Source: Candidatus Puniceispirillum sp. (GTDB lineage Bacteria > Pseudomonadota > Alphaproteobacteria > Puniceispirillales > Puniceispirillaceae). Taken from it: a stretch of DNA of 15,632 bases. The stretch covers positions 1 through 15,632 of the forward strand of contig JABJBD010000002.1 of the NCBI GenBank assembly GCA_018668795.1, read 5' to 3'. Position numbers and translations under genes: made by a program. The notes beneath the pieces are model-generated. The model worked only from the letters and a program-made list of their open reading frames with translations. It was not told the origin of the DNA and searched no databases. This document shows positions 1-7,457 of this stretch, piece after piece; position 1 is the stretch's first letter; every line of letters starts with the position of its first letter.

Positions 1-225
1 ATGGCCGAATTCGAAGCCGAAGTTGCCAAAATTCCACAGGTTCTGGCCTGTTTTCTGATTGCCGGTGAAAATGACTATATTTTGCGCGTGTCGGCGCGCG
101 ACGTTGCCGATTTTGGCAGGATTCATTCTGAATATCTATCAGCCTTGCCGCATGTTCTGCGGATGGAAAGCAGTTTTATCCTGCGCGAAGTCATGAATCG
201 TGGCATGCAAGCATCGCTGGCCTGA
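1..225 (+). CDS. Lrp/AsnC-family transcriptional regulator, C-terminal part (5' truncated by window edge)
   Basis: The 74 visible residues match the ligand-binding RAM (AsnC_trans_reg) domain: a beta-alpha-beta-beta-alpha-beta pattern with the typical run 'VLACFLIAGENDYILRVSA', then an 'LPHVLRMESSFILREV' strand near the end. In this family the RAM domain follows an N-terminal helix-turn-helix of about 60 residues, which is missing here. The ATG at base 1 is therefore probably an internal Met, and the true start lies upstream of the window. Such proteins form octamers or dimers that sense amino acids or similar small ligands and usually regulate a neighbouring or their own gene; the target cannot be told from this window. 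The gene ends convergently 12 bases from selO, and no convincing terminator hairpin separates them. Confidence 0.85.
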   Translation: MAEFEAEVAKIPQVLACFLIAGENDYILRVSARDVADFGRIHSEYLSALPHVLRMESSFILREVMNRGMQASLA

Positions 226-237
226 TCTGATATTGGC

Positions 238-1659
238 CTAAGACTGATTATGCGTCGGGATATCGCCCTTAAGGGCAGCGCGCATGGCTCTGACGTCGTC
301 GATTTTCTGGTGTAACAACGACCAGTCATCAGCCGCGGCAATGGGTGCCCAGATCGCCTCTACCTCGTCAATGGTCATCGATACGGCATCAGTGCGGGCA
401 AAGTGCGGATGCGACATATCATGAATTGGTTTTGACGCCGCCAGTATATCCAGCACCGGTTTCCAGTCATCCACATGATATGTGCCAACACGGTCAGAAC
501 CGCCATATAAATCATGAAATATCTGGTCAAAGCCGACTTTGGTTGTTTTGGCGGCGGTAAAGAGATGCCGACATAAGGTGGGAGCTTCGGTTTTGTCATT
601 CAGCGTGACACCCAGCCGCCATTGCAGTTGATCAGCCAGACTGGCTTCCATTTCGGGAAAAAACCCACGTAAACTATCTTCGATTGTCTCTTTGGAAGCA
701 AAGCGGACAAAGCAATCTGCCAAGCGGCATACCGCCCATAAGGCCGCATCCGCCTGACGTCCATAGGCATAGCGTCCCATATCATCAAAATAGGCAGCCA
801 CAAGACCCGGGTCAAAATGTGGCAAAAACCGCCAGGGTCCATAATCAAAGCTTTCACCTGTTATGTTGAAATTATCCGTATTCAGCACGCCATGCACAAA
901 ACCAGCCGCCAGCCATTGCCCCGCGGTAGTGGCGATTGAGGCCGCGACCTTTTCCAGAAATAACGGAACCAGCGCGTCAAAATCTGCCGCCGGATCAAGC
1001 GCCGGGTCATCGGCATAATAATGGCGGATCACATGCCGCGCTAGCATCTCGATCCCTTCGGCATCATCCATATAGGAAAGACGCTGAAAACTGCCAATGC
1101 GGATATGGCTATGCGATAGACGCACCATGACAGCCGAACGTGTTGGCGACGGTTCGTCATGACGTGTCAGGGCTTCGCCTGTTTCAATGACCGACAGGGT
1201 TTTGGAGGTATTGACGCCTAGTGCCTGCAACATCTCGGTAGCTAGAATTTCACGCACCGCGCCTTTCAAGGTCAGGCGGCCATCAGCAGACCGCGAAAAA
1301 GGCGTGGTGCCCGACCCCTTTGTACCCATATCAAGAAGCCGACCATCGGCGGCGCGTGTCTGTGCAAACAGAAAGCCACGGCCATCGCCAAGCTCGGGGT
1401 TATAATGACCGAATTGATGCCCATGATAACATAGCGCCAAAGGTGCCGGAAAACTGCCTTCAAAAGGTACAAACCGCCCAAAATGATCGCGCCAAGCATC
1501 ATCGGACAAATCGGCAAGGCCAACTGAACTGGCAGCATCCTGATTGCGGTAGCGGATAATATGATCGGGAAAAGACGCTGGCTTTACAATACGGTAAAAC
1601 CGTTCATCCAGATGGCTGTGAATGGTTTGCGGGGTAAAAACAAAAGGGCGTTTGGTCAT
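238..1659 (-). CDS. selO: SelO/YdiU protein adenylyltransferase
   Basis: Pseudokinase-fold enzyme that transfers AMP from ATP to Ser/Thr/Tyr of target proteins, linked in other bacteria to redox homeostasis. With the ATG at 1659 the product is 473 residues, close to the ~478 of E. coli YdiU. Family signatures are all present: ELGDGRGFLFAQ (about 89-100), GTKGSGTTPFSRSADGR (112-128), REILATEM (136-143) and the catalytic HGVLNTDN (256-263) followed by DYGP (272-275). By analogy to characterised SelO, D262 is the catalytic base and N263/D272 hold the metal. The frame stays open 37 codons further upstream to 1770, but those residues do not resemble the family and lie in the divergent promoter region, so the start is set at MTKRPF. 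The C-terminus has no selenocysteine or Cys motif, as is common for bacterial forms. Divergent from the Rieske gene; no shared function is evident. Confidence 0.95.
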   Translation of the reverse strand: MTKRPFVFTPQTIHSHLDERFYRIVKPASFPDHIIRYRNQDAASSVGLADLSDDAWRDHFGRFVPFEGSFPAPLALCYHGHQFGHYNPELGDGRGFLFAQTRAADGRLLDMGTKGSGTTPFSRSADGRLTLKGAVREILATEMLQALGVNTSKTLSVIETGEALTRHDEPSPTRSAVMVRLSHSHIRIGSFQRLSYMDDAEGIEMLARHVIRHYYADDPALDPAADFDALVPLFLEKVAASIATTAGQWLAAGFVHGVLNTDNFNITGESFDYGPWRFLPHFDPGLVAAYFDDMGRYAYGRQADAALWAVCRLADCFVRFASKETIEDSLRGFFPEMEASLADQLQWRLGVTLNDKTEAPTLCRHLFTAAKTTKVGFDQIFHDLYGGSDRVGTYHVDDWKPVLDILAASKPIHDMSHPHFARTDAVSMTIDEVEAIWAPIAAADDWSLLHQKIDDVRAMRAALKGDIPTHNQS

Positions 1660-1818
1660 ATAAATCTCACGGTTTCGGTCAGCGGTGGCGGTCATGATTA
1701 CAGCAATTTTCGTAAAAGCGACCTGTGACGCCGTAGCTGGAACAGACAATCGTATCTTGGCGTTTGACACAAGTATATGGCCTAAATTCTGTCCGGCTTA
1801 TCAAAGTGATAAAAAAAT

Positions 1819-1823
1819 GGAGG
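1819..1823 (+). promoter_or_regulatory. Shine-Dalgarno sequence deciding the Rieske gene start
   Basis: GGAGG lies five bases before the ATG at 1829. The frame is open back to 1685, and a second ATG at 1817 overlaps this site, so the SD sequence argues for 1829 as the real start. Confidence 0.75.
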
Positions 1824-1828
1824 TTCCA

Positions 1829-2962
1829 ATGCTTGATCTTAGTAATGTTAGTGCTCCTATAGAGCACGCTAATGGTCTTCCCAATGCCTGTTATATTGAT
1901 GACAATGTGTATCAGCATGAACAGGACACCTTATTCCGCAATAACTGGGCAGCTATCGGCTTTGGTAAAGATATAGCCAGTGTCGGTATGATCAAGCCAC
2001 TAAGTTTCCTAGGCATTCCGATGATTATGGTGCGCACCCAGGCTGGTGATATTAATGTGTTCCAGAATGTATGCCGGCATCGCGGCATGATTTTGATTGA
2101 TGAACCGCAGCAGTTACGTGGCCCGATCACCTGTCCCTATCATGCGTGGAGCTATGATCTTGACGGTAATCTGCGCAAGACCCCACATATTGGCGGCCCT
2201 AATATTGATACGCTGGACAGTGTTCAGCATTGCGATTATTCGCTAAACAAGGTGCGTTCGCATGTGTGGAATGACATCGTCTTTGTCAATGTGGGCGGTG
2301 ATGCCCCCGAATTCAGCATGCAAATGACCGATTTGATCGACCGCTGGCGTGAATTCGATCAGCCAATATATCATGGTGGTGCTGACTCATCTTTCAGCTT
2401 TGATCTGGACTGTAACTGGAAACTGGCTGTTGAAAATTATTGTGAAGCCTATCATTTGCCGTTCATCCACCCTGCCCTGAATAGCTATTCGCGGCTGGAA
2501 GATCATTACAATATTCTTGATCATGATAACTATGCGGGGCAAGGCACAACGGTCTATGCGCCCCAAGTATCCGACACTGGCGCACGCTTTCCGACATTCG
2601 AAAAGTTATCGTCAAAATGGGATACAGGCGCGGAATATGTGGCTTTGTTTCCTAATGTCCTGCTTGGCGTTCATAAGGATCATTACTTCAATATATTGCT
2701 GACACCTGATGGTACAGGTCGCACACATGAACAGATTGAGCTGTATTATACCGATCCGGTAGCGCTAGGTGATGAATATGCCGAGATGCGTGCCAATAAC
2801 GCCCGCATGTGGCGCGCTGTCTTTGCCGAAGATATATCGGTTGTCGAAGGCATGCAAAAGGGACGCCGCGCGCCTGCCTATGATGGCGGCAAATTTTCTG
2901 CGGTCATGGACGAATCCACTTATCATTTCCATAAATGGGTCGCACGCGAATTGAGTGCATAA
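1829..2962 (+). CDS. Rieske [2Fe-2S] non-haem iron oxygenase, alpha subunit
   Basis: Terminal oxygenase of the ring-hydroxylating/N-demethylating Rieske family, 377 residues. The N-terminal Rieske domain has C82-x-H84 and C102-x2-H105 (CRHRG ... CPYHAW) for the 2Fe-2S cluster. The C-terminal catalytic domain has NWKLAVENYCEAYHLPFIHP (197-215): E206 is the probable electron-bridging residue, H209 and H214 the iron ligands, and D335 in AEDISVVEGMQKG the probable third ligand. The closest look is to the single-component group that acts on quaternary amines and small aromatics (GbcA, choline monooxygenase, carnitine monooxygenase types), but the substrate is not readable from the sequence. No reductase or ferredoxin gene is adjacent, so electrons must come from elsewhere. 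The gene stands alone, convergent with the MFS transporter. A TTGACA at 1764 could be a -35 element, but no well-spaced -10 was found. Confidence 0.93.
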   Translation: MLDLSNVSAPIEHANGLPNACYIDDNVYQHEQDTLFRNNWAAIGFGKDIASVGMIKPLSFLGIPMIMVRTQAGDINVFQNVCRHRGMILIDEPQQLRGPITCPYHAWSYDLDGNLRKTPHIGGPNIDTLDSVQHCDYSLNKVRSHVWNDIVFVNVGGDAPEFSMQMTDLIDRWREFDQPIYHGGADSSFSFDLDCNWKLAVENYCEAYHLPFIHPALNSYSRLEDHYNILDHDNYAGQGTTVYAPQVSDTGARFPTFEKLSSKWDTGAEYVALFPNVLLGVHKDHYFNILLTPDGTGRTHEQIELYYTDPVALGDEYAEMRANNARMWRAVFAEDISVVEGMQKGRRAPAYDGGKFSAVMDESTYHFHKWVARELSA

Positions 2963-3003
2963 CCCGAAGAGCTATCAGAACAGCTATTTAAGGGGTGGTA
3001 AAC

Positions 3004-4335
3004 TTATTCGGCAGGTTGTGACGCTGGTGCCAGACTTGGACCACGTGGGCCAAGGATAACCTCATTACCAGCATCAGGATGGCGCGGCACATTCAGCGAT
3101 AGAATAAGCGACAATGCAGCCATGCCAGCCCCCGCCAAAAACACCGCTTCGGGCATGGTCAGCCACAAAAACCCAAAGCTGATCGGGACTACAACTGCCG
3201 CAATATGATTGATGGTAAAGGCAACGCTGGCAGTGCTTGCCATATCAGCCGGATCACCGATTTTCTGAAAATAGGTTTTGATGGCAATGGCAAAGGCAAA
3301 AAACATGTGGTCCACCACATAAAGACCAGCGGCGATGGTGCCATTTTCAACAAAGGCATAAGCAACAAACACGCACACTAGACCAACATATTCAAATACT
3401 AGCGCCGCCCGTTCGCCAATACGGCCAATCAAACGGCCAACGATAGGCGCAAACCAGATATTGAAAACTGCGTTTAGCAAAAACAGTGCTGTTACCTGAA
3501 TCAGCGAATATTCAAATTTTTCGACCATGAGGAAGCCAGCGAAAACCAGAAAAATCTGCCGTCGCGCACCTGCTAGAAAGGTCAGACCATAATAAAGCCA
3601 GTATTGACGGCGCAAAACAATCCGGCGCGTCTGGCGCACCTTTTCGGGGAAATGCGGAAAGATCACCCAAGCGGCAAGCGCCATAATGGCCGTGAGCATA
3701 CCAGTGGCCACATAGATCATGTTATAGGTGTTATTCGATGTGACAAGACCTGTTGAATCGGCAAGGAATGTCCATGACACCTGTCCGCTGGCGATGAAAT
3801 AGACAATGAAAATCGAACCCAGTGTTAGAACCTGAGCGGTAGCACCGACACCATAAATACGTCCCAGAACAGCTGGCGCGGTCTTTTTGTCCAACCATTG
3901 CAAGGCAAGCGACTGATTACAGGTTTCATAATAATGAAAGCCAATAGATGACACGATAGTCGTGATATAAAGCCCGATTGCCGTTGGAAAATACCCCGTG
4001 ATCGCCACACCAACACCCAATAAGACAAGCGATAGAAAGGCCAGTCTTTGTTCGGCAATAACAAGAAGGATATAGACAACCAGAAATGACAGAAAACCCG
4101 GCACCTCGCGAAGCGATTGGAGGATACCGATTTCGCGTCCAGTAAAAGACGCCACCTCGATGGTGAAATTATTAAGCAGTAAAGACCAAGACAGAAATGA
4201 GACAGGCATCGCCGCGGCAAATACCATCAACAAGACTTCAGGACGCGCGCGTAATGAATTAAGATGTGCCAGCAATGATGAACCCCAGATAACCACCGCA
4301 ACATGCGACTGTATAAATGTGTCAGAGTTTACCAT
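3004..4335 (-). CDS. MFS-type inner membrane transporter, unknown substrate
   Basis: A polytopic membrane protein of up to 443 residues with about 12 hydrophobic segments in two halves. A basic cytoplasmic loop (VRQTRRIVLRRQYW) sits in the middle, as in the major facilitator superfamily. A second-half motif 'GRLIGRIGERAAL' resembles the MFS loop signature. The conserved stretch 'EIGILQSLREVPGF' follows the first helix. The start is uncertain: the ATG at 4335 has no clear Shine-Dalgarno sequence. A TTG at codon 21 (4275) has GGGG seven bases ahead, and an ATG at codon 37 begins the first helix; the family usually starts shortly before 'RPEVL'. The substrate is not inferable. It follows the ParA gene on the same strand after a ~65-base gap and converges on the Rieske gene; a role in uptake of the Rieske substrate is possible but unsupported. 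Confidence 0.85.
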   Translation of the reverse strand: MVNSDTFIQSHVAVVIWGSSLLAHLNSLRARPEVLLMVFAAAMPVSFLSWSLLLNNFTIEVASFTGREIGILQSLREVPGFLSFLVVYILLVIAEQRLAFLSLVLLGVGVAITGYFPTAIGLYITTIVSSIGFHYYETCNQSLALQWLDKKTAPAVLGRIYGVGATAQVLTLGSIFIVYFIASGQVSWTFLADSTGLVTSNNTYNMIYVATGMLTAIMALAAWVIFPHFPEKVRQTRRIVLRRQYWLYYGLTFLAGARRQIFLVFAGFLMVEKFEYSLIQVTALFLLNAVFNIWFAPIVGRLIGRIGERAALVFEYVGLVCVFVAYAFVENGTIAAGLYVVDHMFFAFAIAIKTYFQKIGDPADMASTASVAFTINHIAAVVVPISFGFLWLTMPEAVFLAGAGMAALSLILSLNVPRHPDAGNEVILGPRGPSLAPASQPAE

Positions 4336-4400
4336 GCCCGTCTAGCTTGAGACATGGTCCCGGCTTATTATGACGGTGTTACAAGCAAAAGGCAGGTAAG

Positions 4401-5117
4401 TTATACTTTATAGATACGATCCAGTTCACCACTGAGAACGTAATCAACAATGAATTCACCAAGGCGTTCGATTTCGCTGTGAAAGCGCGTGCCCTCAACC
4501 GCTTTCATGCCGCCAAAGTTCGCGCTTCGAGACCGCGCCGCAGACAAATCCGAAATTGGTGGTGCCATGATCGCATTTACTTCCTGCAAGGCTTCTGACA
4601 GCACATTGAAATTACGCTGGCTTGGCGATGTACGATTGGGAATGACAACTACATGCGGAGTCAAACGGCCAAAATCTTCTTTGCGCTGGTCAATTTCCTT
4701 GATGAATTCGATTGTCGGGCGCAAATCGGTCCATGACATTGATGTTGGCACAATCATGGTATTGCACATCATCGCCATCTGCCAGATGTCACCCATCTTG
4801 CCTGCACCCGTATCGACAATGGTCAGGGAGTTTTCTTCAACCAGCATACGGCGCAAAATGCCGTCAAGCGTGGTCACGTTAACACCGTCATAGCGATTAC
4901 CGACAGGCAAAAGCTTTATATCGGAGCTAGCACTAAGGGGTTCCAGCATTTCATAGGCAGACCCCTGCGGGTCTGTGTCAATAAGCATGACCGTATTTTC
5001 GGCAAAACGATGACGCAAATAATCAGTGAGATAAACAGCGATCGTGCTTTTACCTACGCCGCCTTTGATATTGCTAATAAATACCACTTTGCCAACCTGT
5101 GATGTCTGGTTAGTCAA
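4401..5117 (-). CDS. Orphan ParA/MinD-type P-loop ATPase
   Basis: Deviant Walker A ATPase of the ParA/MinD/CpaE group. Counting from the TTG start, KGGVGKST is at about 18-25, switch-like DTDPQG at 47-52, and Walker B-like TIVDTGAG at about 99-106. The first lysine of the deviant motif (KGGVGK), which contacts the partner subunit's ATP, is present. There is no ParB gene and no N-terminal DNA-binding extension, so it is unlikely to be the chromosomal partition ATPase. Single-domain ParA proteins of this type also position pili, chemoreceptors or other cargo; pilus-type genes lie ~1 kb away on the other strand, but that linkage may be secondary (see findings). Start: an ATG at 5138 lacks a Shine-Dalgarno sequence, whereas TTG at 5117 has GGGGGA six bases ahead and gives a conventional N-terminus (MTNQTSQVGKVVFISN). 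Confidence 0.88.
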   Translation of the reverse strand: MTNQTSQVGKVVFISNIKGGVGKSTIAVYLTDYLRHRFAENTVMLIDTDPQGSAYEMLEPLSASSDIKLLPVGNRYDGVNVTTLDGILRRMLVEENSLTIVDTGAGKMGDIWQMAMMCNTMIVPTSMSWTDLRPTIEFIKEIDQRKEDFGRLTPHVVVIPNRTSPSQRNFNVLSEALQEVNAIMAPPISDLSAARSRSANFGGMKAVEGTRFHSEIERLGEFIVDYVLSGELDRIYKV

Positions 5118-5123
5118 TATTAA

Positions 5124-5129
5124 TCCCCC
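5124..5129 (-). promoter_or_regulatory. Shine-Dalgarno sequence favouring a TTG start for the ParA gene
   Basis: On the minus strand GGGGGA is followed by a six-base spacer TTAATA and then TTG (5117-5115). The alternative ATG at 5138 lies upstream of this site and has no SD of its own. Confidence 0.6.
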
Positions 5130-5210
5130 GGGGCACATTTAACCAACAATGGTTACACGCGCTGAAATAAGCACATCTGAATAGCTGAACCAAAGTTCTA
5201 GCCCCACAAA

Positions 5211-5240
5211 ACATAAACGACATATTTACAATCGTTATGT
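5211..5240. promoter_or_regulatory. Inverted repeat in the AT-rich intergenic region between ParA and the permease-secretin gene
   Basis: ACATAAACGA (5211-5220) and TCGTTATGT (5232-5240) are reverse complements except for one extra A in the left arm, separated by 11 bases. It lies in the ~260-base divergent region. It could be an operator for either gene; with no T-run after it, it is less likely to be a terminator. The rest of the region is AT-rich, including a perfect TTAATTAATTAA palindrome at 5350-5361, and holds no further gene that I can see. Confidence 0.4.
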
Positions 5241-5400
5241 GTAATGAGCATTAGATTATTCCAAATTTCCGCCATAAACAACAAAAACAGCTATATTTAC
5301 CGCAAATGCAAAAAAAAGAGCAAACCTATTCAGATTTTGTTCCCGCCATTTAATTAATTAATCCTAATTTATAAAAGTTATTTTTTGGGATTATCGGCTT

Positions 5401-6708
5401 GTGCACATCAACAAAAAAATTAATCACCATCTTACCAGCATAGGCGCACCAGCCCTAAACTTTGTGGCTTTTACCGGTTTTATTGCACGGGTTTTCAGCA
5501 TTGCTGTGACGTTATTATTTGCTGGATTTCGGTATGGGCAACCTGTGCGCTTGCGGCATGTGGTTAGCGATATAAGAGCAAGTGGTATAGACGCCTTGCC
5601 AGTCGTTATTTTGATGGCCGCAACCATTGGCATTATGCTGTCGGTTCAAGGGGTGCATTCACTTCGTATCTTTGGTGCTGAAAGCCAGGTGACTTTTGGT
5701 CTGGCTTTGTCAATTCCAAGAGAATTTGCGCCGCTTATCACCGGCATTATCGTTGCGGGACGATCCGGATCGCAACTGACAAGCCGGGTCGGGTCAATGC
5801 AGCTTAATGGTGAACTTGACGCGCTAAAGGTCATGGGCATATCACCAATACGCTTTGTTGTCGCGCCCGCTTTGGTTGCCCTGCTTTTTGGCCTGCCTAT
5901 TCTTGTCGCCATCGCCACTGTCAGCGCGTTCTGGACAGCCAGCCTTTATATTGAAGCTGTGCTTGGCATTGCGCCTTCAGCCTATTGGGCGGATATTCTG
6001 GCGGTGGTGACGATGGCCGACCTGATACATGGTTTTGGAAAAGCGATTATCTTTGCCGTGCTGATTGCGTTGATTGGCATCTGTAAGGGATTACGGGTTT
6101 CCGGTGGTGCCGACCGGCTTGGTGCCGCCACAACATCGGAGTCAAATAAGCTGGCACGGCTTGTATCAAGCCCGACAATTCTGGTCGCTGATGGCGAAAC
6201 AGCCGAAATTTCCCGAATTCAAAAGGCACGCGTGTCACGCATTGAACAATCTGCTGGTGATAACGGAACCGTTTTAACCAATACGGTGATCGATGAATTT
6301 CTGGCACCATTCCAGCTGACTATCGGCGAAGTGAAAATCAACCGTATTAACAAAACCGTACAACTGGAAGTCGAGCTTGAAGACACACGATTTGCCTCGG
6401 CGCTTAGTTCGGTCACCAATGAAACAGACGAGACAACCGATACCATCACGACCAAATTCTGGTCAGCGCCAGGTGATGTGATTGTTCTGGCAGGCCTGAC
6501 ACGTAATTCCGAGACAACCAATACAACCGGTTTACCTGGCACAACTGGCAAGCTGGGTGCCATTGCCCCCGCGCTTGGTGGATCGGATGGCATCGAGAAC
6601 ACCTTGTCCGAGACCATTATATTTATGGCGCCGACCGTTATTGACCCAAGCGCAGAACGGCAACCTCATTCGGCCTTTCGCACGCGCAACCGCCGGAAAG
6701 CAAATTAG
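5401..6708 (+). CDS. Chimeric ORF: MlaE/YrbE-type ABC permease (N-terminal) fused to secretin C-terminal domain
   Basis: One uninterrupted 435-residue frame carries two unrelated halves. Residues ~30-245 are a MlaE/YrbE permease, the inner membrane part of an ABC phospholipid transporter. It has the amphipathic 'LRHVVSDIRASGIDALPVVIL' start, 'PREFAPLITGIIVAGRSGS', the GELDAL-KVMGI coupling stretch and the late 'SGGADRLGAATT' motif. In normal MlaE a last membrane helix follows that motif; here it is absent. Residues ~246-418 instead resemble the beta-barrel half of a pilus/secretion secretin: 'LARLVSSPTILVADGETAEI', 'APGDVIVLAGLT', 'GLPGTTGKLGAIAPALGG' and a closing 'SETIIFMAPTVIDP'. No signal peptide, N-domains or lipobox precede the secretin part. 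No mlaF or mlaD follows the permease. The start is a GTG with only a weak upstream GGGA. The product is unlikely to work as either protein alone; it could be a fusion scar, a pseudogene in frame, or an assembly chimera. The junction is near base 6136. Confidence 0.75.
   Translation: MHINKKINHHLTSIGAPALNFVAFTGFIARVFSIAVTLLFAGFRYGQPVRLRHVVSDIRASGIDALPVVILMAATIGIMLSVQGVHSLRIFGAESQVTFGLALSIPREFAPLITGIIVAGRSGSQLTSRVGSMQLNGELDALKVMGISPIRFVVAPALVALLFGLPILVAIATVSAFWTASLYIEAVLGIAPSAYWADILAVVTMADLIHGFGKAIIFAVLIALIGICKGLRVSGGADRLGAATTSESNKLARLVSSPTILVADGETAEISRIQKARVSRIEQSAGDNGTVLTNTVIDEFLAPFQLTIGEVKINRINKTVQLEVELEDTRFASALSSVTNETDETTDTITTKFWSAPGDVIVLAGLTRNSETTNTTGLPGTTGKLGAIAPALGGSDGIENTLSETIIFMAPTVIDPSAERQPHSAFRTRNRRKAN
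6130..6142. other. Breakpoint 1: permease sequence gives way to secretin sequence
   Basis: Homology changes between codons 244 and 248 of the chimeric frame. Upstream is the conserved MlaE motif 'GADRLGAATT'; downstream is a secretin stretch beginning around 'ESNKLARLVSSP'. The position is placed from family conservation by eye, so it may be off by several codons. No direct repeat or IS remnant is visible here. Confidence 0.6.
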
Positions 6709-6729
6709 AGATGATGATAATGGATGAGA

Positions 6730-7356
6730 TTAAACTGAGCGAAGTTCGCTGGCTTTTTCATAAAGCCGACGCGTCTCGACAACATAGACGTCCTTGGTAA
6801 TGCGTTCATCCATATATAATTGCCGGATAGCCAGCATTTCCTGCTCAATCGAAACCAATTCAGCGTCCGCCTTGGCGCCTGTTGACTCGCGTTTGAAAAA
6901 ACTAAATCCACCAACCGACGCCTCTGGCTTAGGTGCCTGTTCAGCTATGATATCAACACCCGGGATATTGTCTGTTGCTTCGACTGATGGCTCGATTGGT
7001 GATCCGGTTTTTGGCTCAGCTTTGTTTTTAGCTACCACTTTTTTCGCGGCGGGTTTCTTTGACACTGGTTTGTCGGCCTTGATCGCTTGCTTAGGTGTCG
7101 CTTTTGCTGTCTTGCCAGCCTTCTTGGCTTTGGGTGCTTTTTTCGCTTTTGCAGGTGTTTTAGCTTTGGGCGTTACTTTTGCTTGCGGTTCCAGTTTTTC
7201 ACGAAACATTGACCACATAATCGCAAACATCATCAGCACAATAGCCAGACCAACACTGCTGAGCAGAAGCAACCGAATCTGTTTCGGGTTGGCATCAGGC
7301 AAAACCATAGAAAGTAGGTAAATTGTTTGTTCCGAGATGAAAGTGAGTGCGTCCAT
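6730..7356 (-). CDS. Lys/Ala-rich membrane protein with SHOCT-like C-terminus, function unknown
   Basis: 208 residues in three parts. One transmembrane helix lies at about 28-50 (LLLLSSVGLAIVLMMFAIMW). A low-complexity Lys/Ala/Pro tract at about 58-117 resembles the tail of histone H1 (repeats such as PKAKTPAKAKKAPKAKKA). A short charged helical tail at about 166-205 (IEQEMLAIRQLYMDERITKD) resembles the SHOCT oligomerisation motif found at C-termini of many bacterial proteins. With roughly 30 net positive charges after the helix, the middle part is likely cytoplasmic and may bind nucleic acid or acidic partners; this is inference. It has a good Shine-Dalgarno sequence (GGGGAT, six bases before the ATG). 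It converges on the permease-secretin frame and diverges from the PilM-like gene across the CtrA-type box, so co-regulation with the pilus gene is plausible. No characterised homologue was recognised. Confidence 0.75.
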   Translation of the reverse strand: MDALTFISEQTIYLLSMVLPDANPKQIRLLLLSSVGLAIVLMMFAIMWSMFREKLEPQAKVTPKAKTPAKAKKAPKAKKAGKTAKATPKQAIKADKPVSKKPAAKKVVAKNKAEPKTGSPIEPSVEATDNIPGVDIIAEQAPKPEASVGGFSFFKRESTGAKADAELVSIEQEMLAIRQLYMDERITKDVYVVETRRLYEKASELRSV

Positions 7357-7422
7357 TATTTATCCCCAGACATTTTTTTGCGATCCACAATGGTAAATGC
7401 ACTTAAAACTGACTGACAAATA

Positions 7423-7438
7423 TTAACAAAACATTAAC
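7423..7438. promoter_or_regulatory. CtrA-type binding box TTAA-N7-TTAAC
   Basis: TTAA at 7423-7426, seven bases, then TTAAC at 7434-7438 matches the full alphaproteobacterial CtrA consensus exactly. It lies in the 101-base AT-rich divergent region, 20 bases before the PilM-like ATG and 67 bases before the SHOCT-like ATG. CtrA commonly binds such boxes near -35 of flagellar, pilus and cell-cycle promoters. Which gene it serves is open: the PilM-like start has almost no Shine-Dalgarno sequence and would be nearly leaderless if the box is at -35. Confidence 0.6.
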
Positions 7439-7457
7439 ATTTATCGAGTGTGTTCTT

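Noticed and set aside
216..242. GGCC repeats as a bidirectional terminator between the Lrp gene and selO
   Set aside because: The stem would be only four base pairs with no T-run on either side.
1660..1770. N-terminal extension of SelO to the ATG at 1770
   Set aside because: The extra 37 residues do not resemble the family, while the ATG at 1659 gives the normal SelO length.
1764..1792. TTGACA as a -35 element for the Rieske gene
   Set aside because: The best -10-like sequence (TAAATT at 1783) is only 13 bases away, and the properly spaced position is poor, so no promoter is called.
2963..3003. Terminator between the Rieske and MFS genes
   Set aside because: Only two AGCT words eight bases apart could pair; too weak to call.
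5350..5361. TTAATTAATTAA as a second CtrA site
   Set aside because: The TTAA units are four bases apart and no TTAA-N7-TTAA spacing exists here; it is simple AT-rich palindromic sequence.
6219..6617. - strand frame of 132 codons inside the secretin part
   Set aside because: Ser/Val-rich antisense reading of the secretin domain with no recognisable motif.
6794..7321. Long + strand frame of 175 codons opposite the Lys-rich gene
   Set aside because: It is the antisense of the Lys/Ala-rich tract, which yields a hydrophobic Ala/Phe/Leu-rich reading; it has no family resemblance, and the minus strand frame has a TM helix, a SHOCT-like tail and a good SD.
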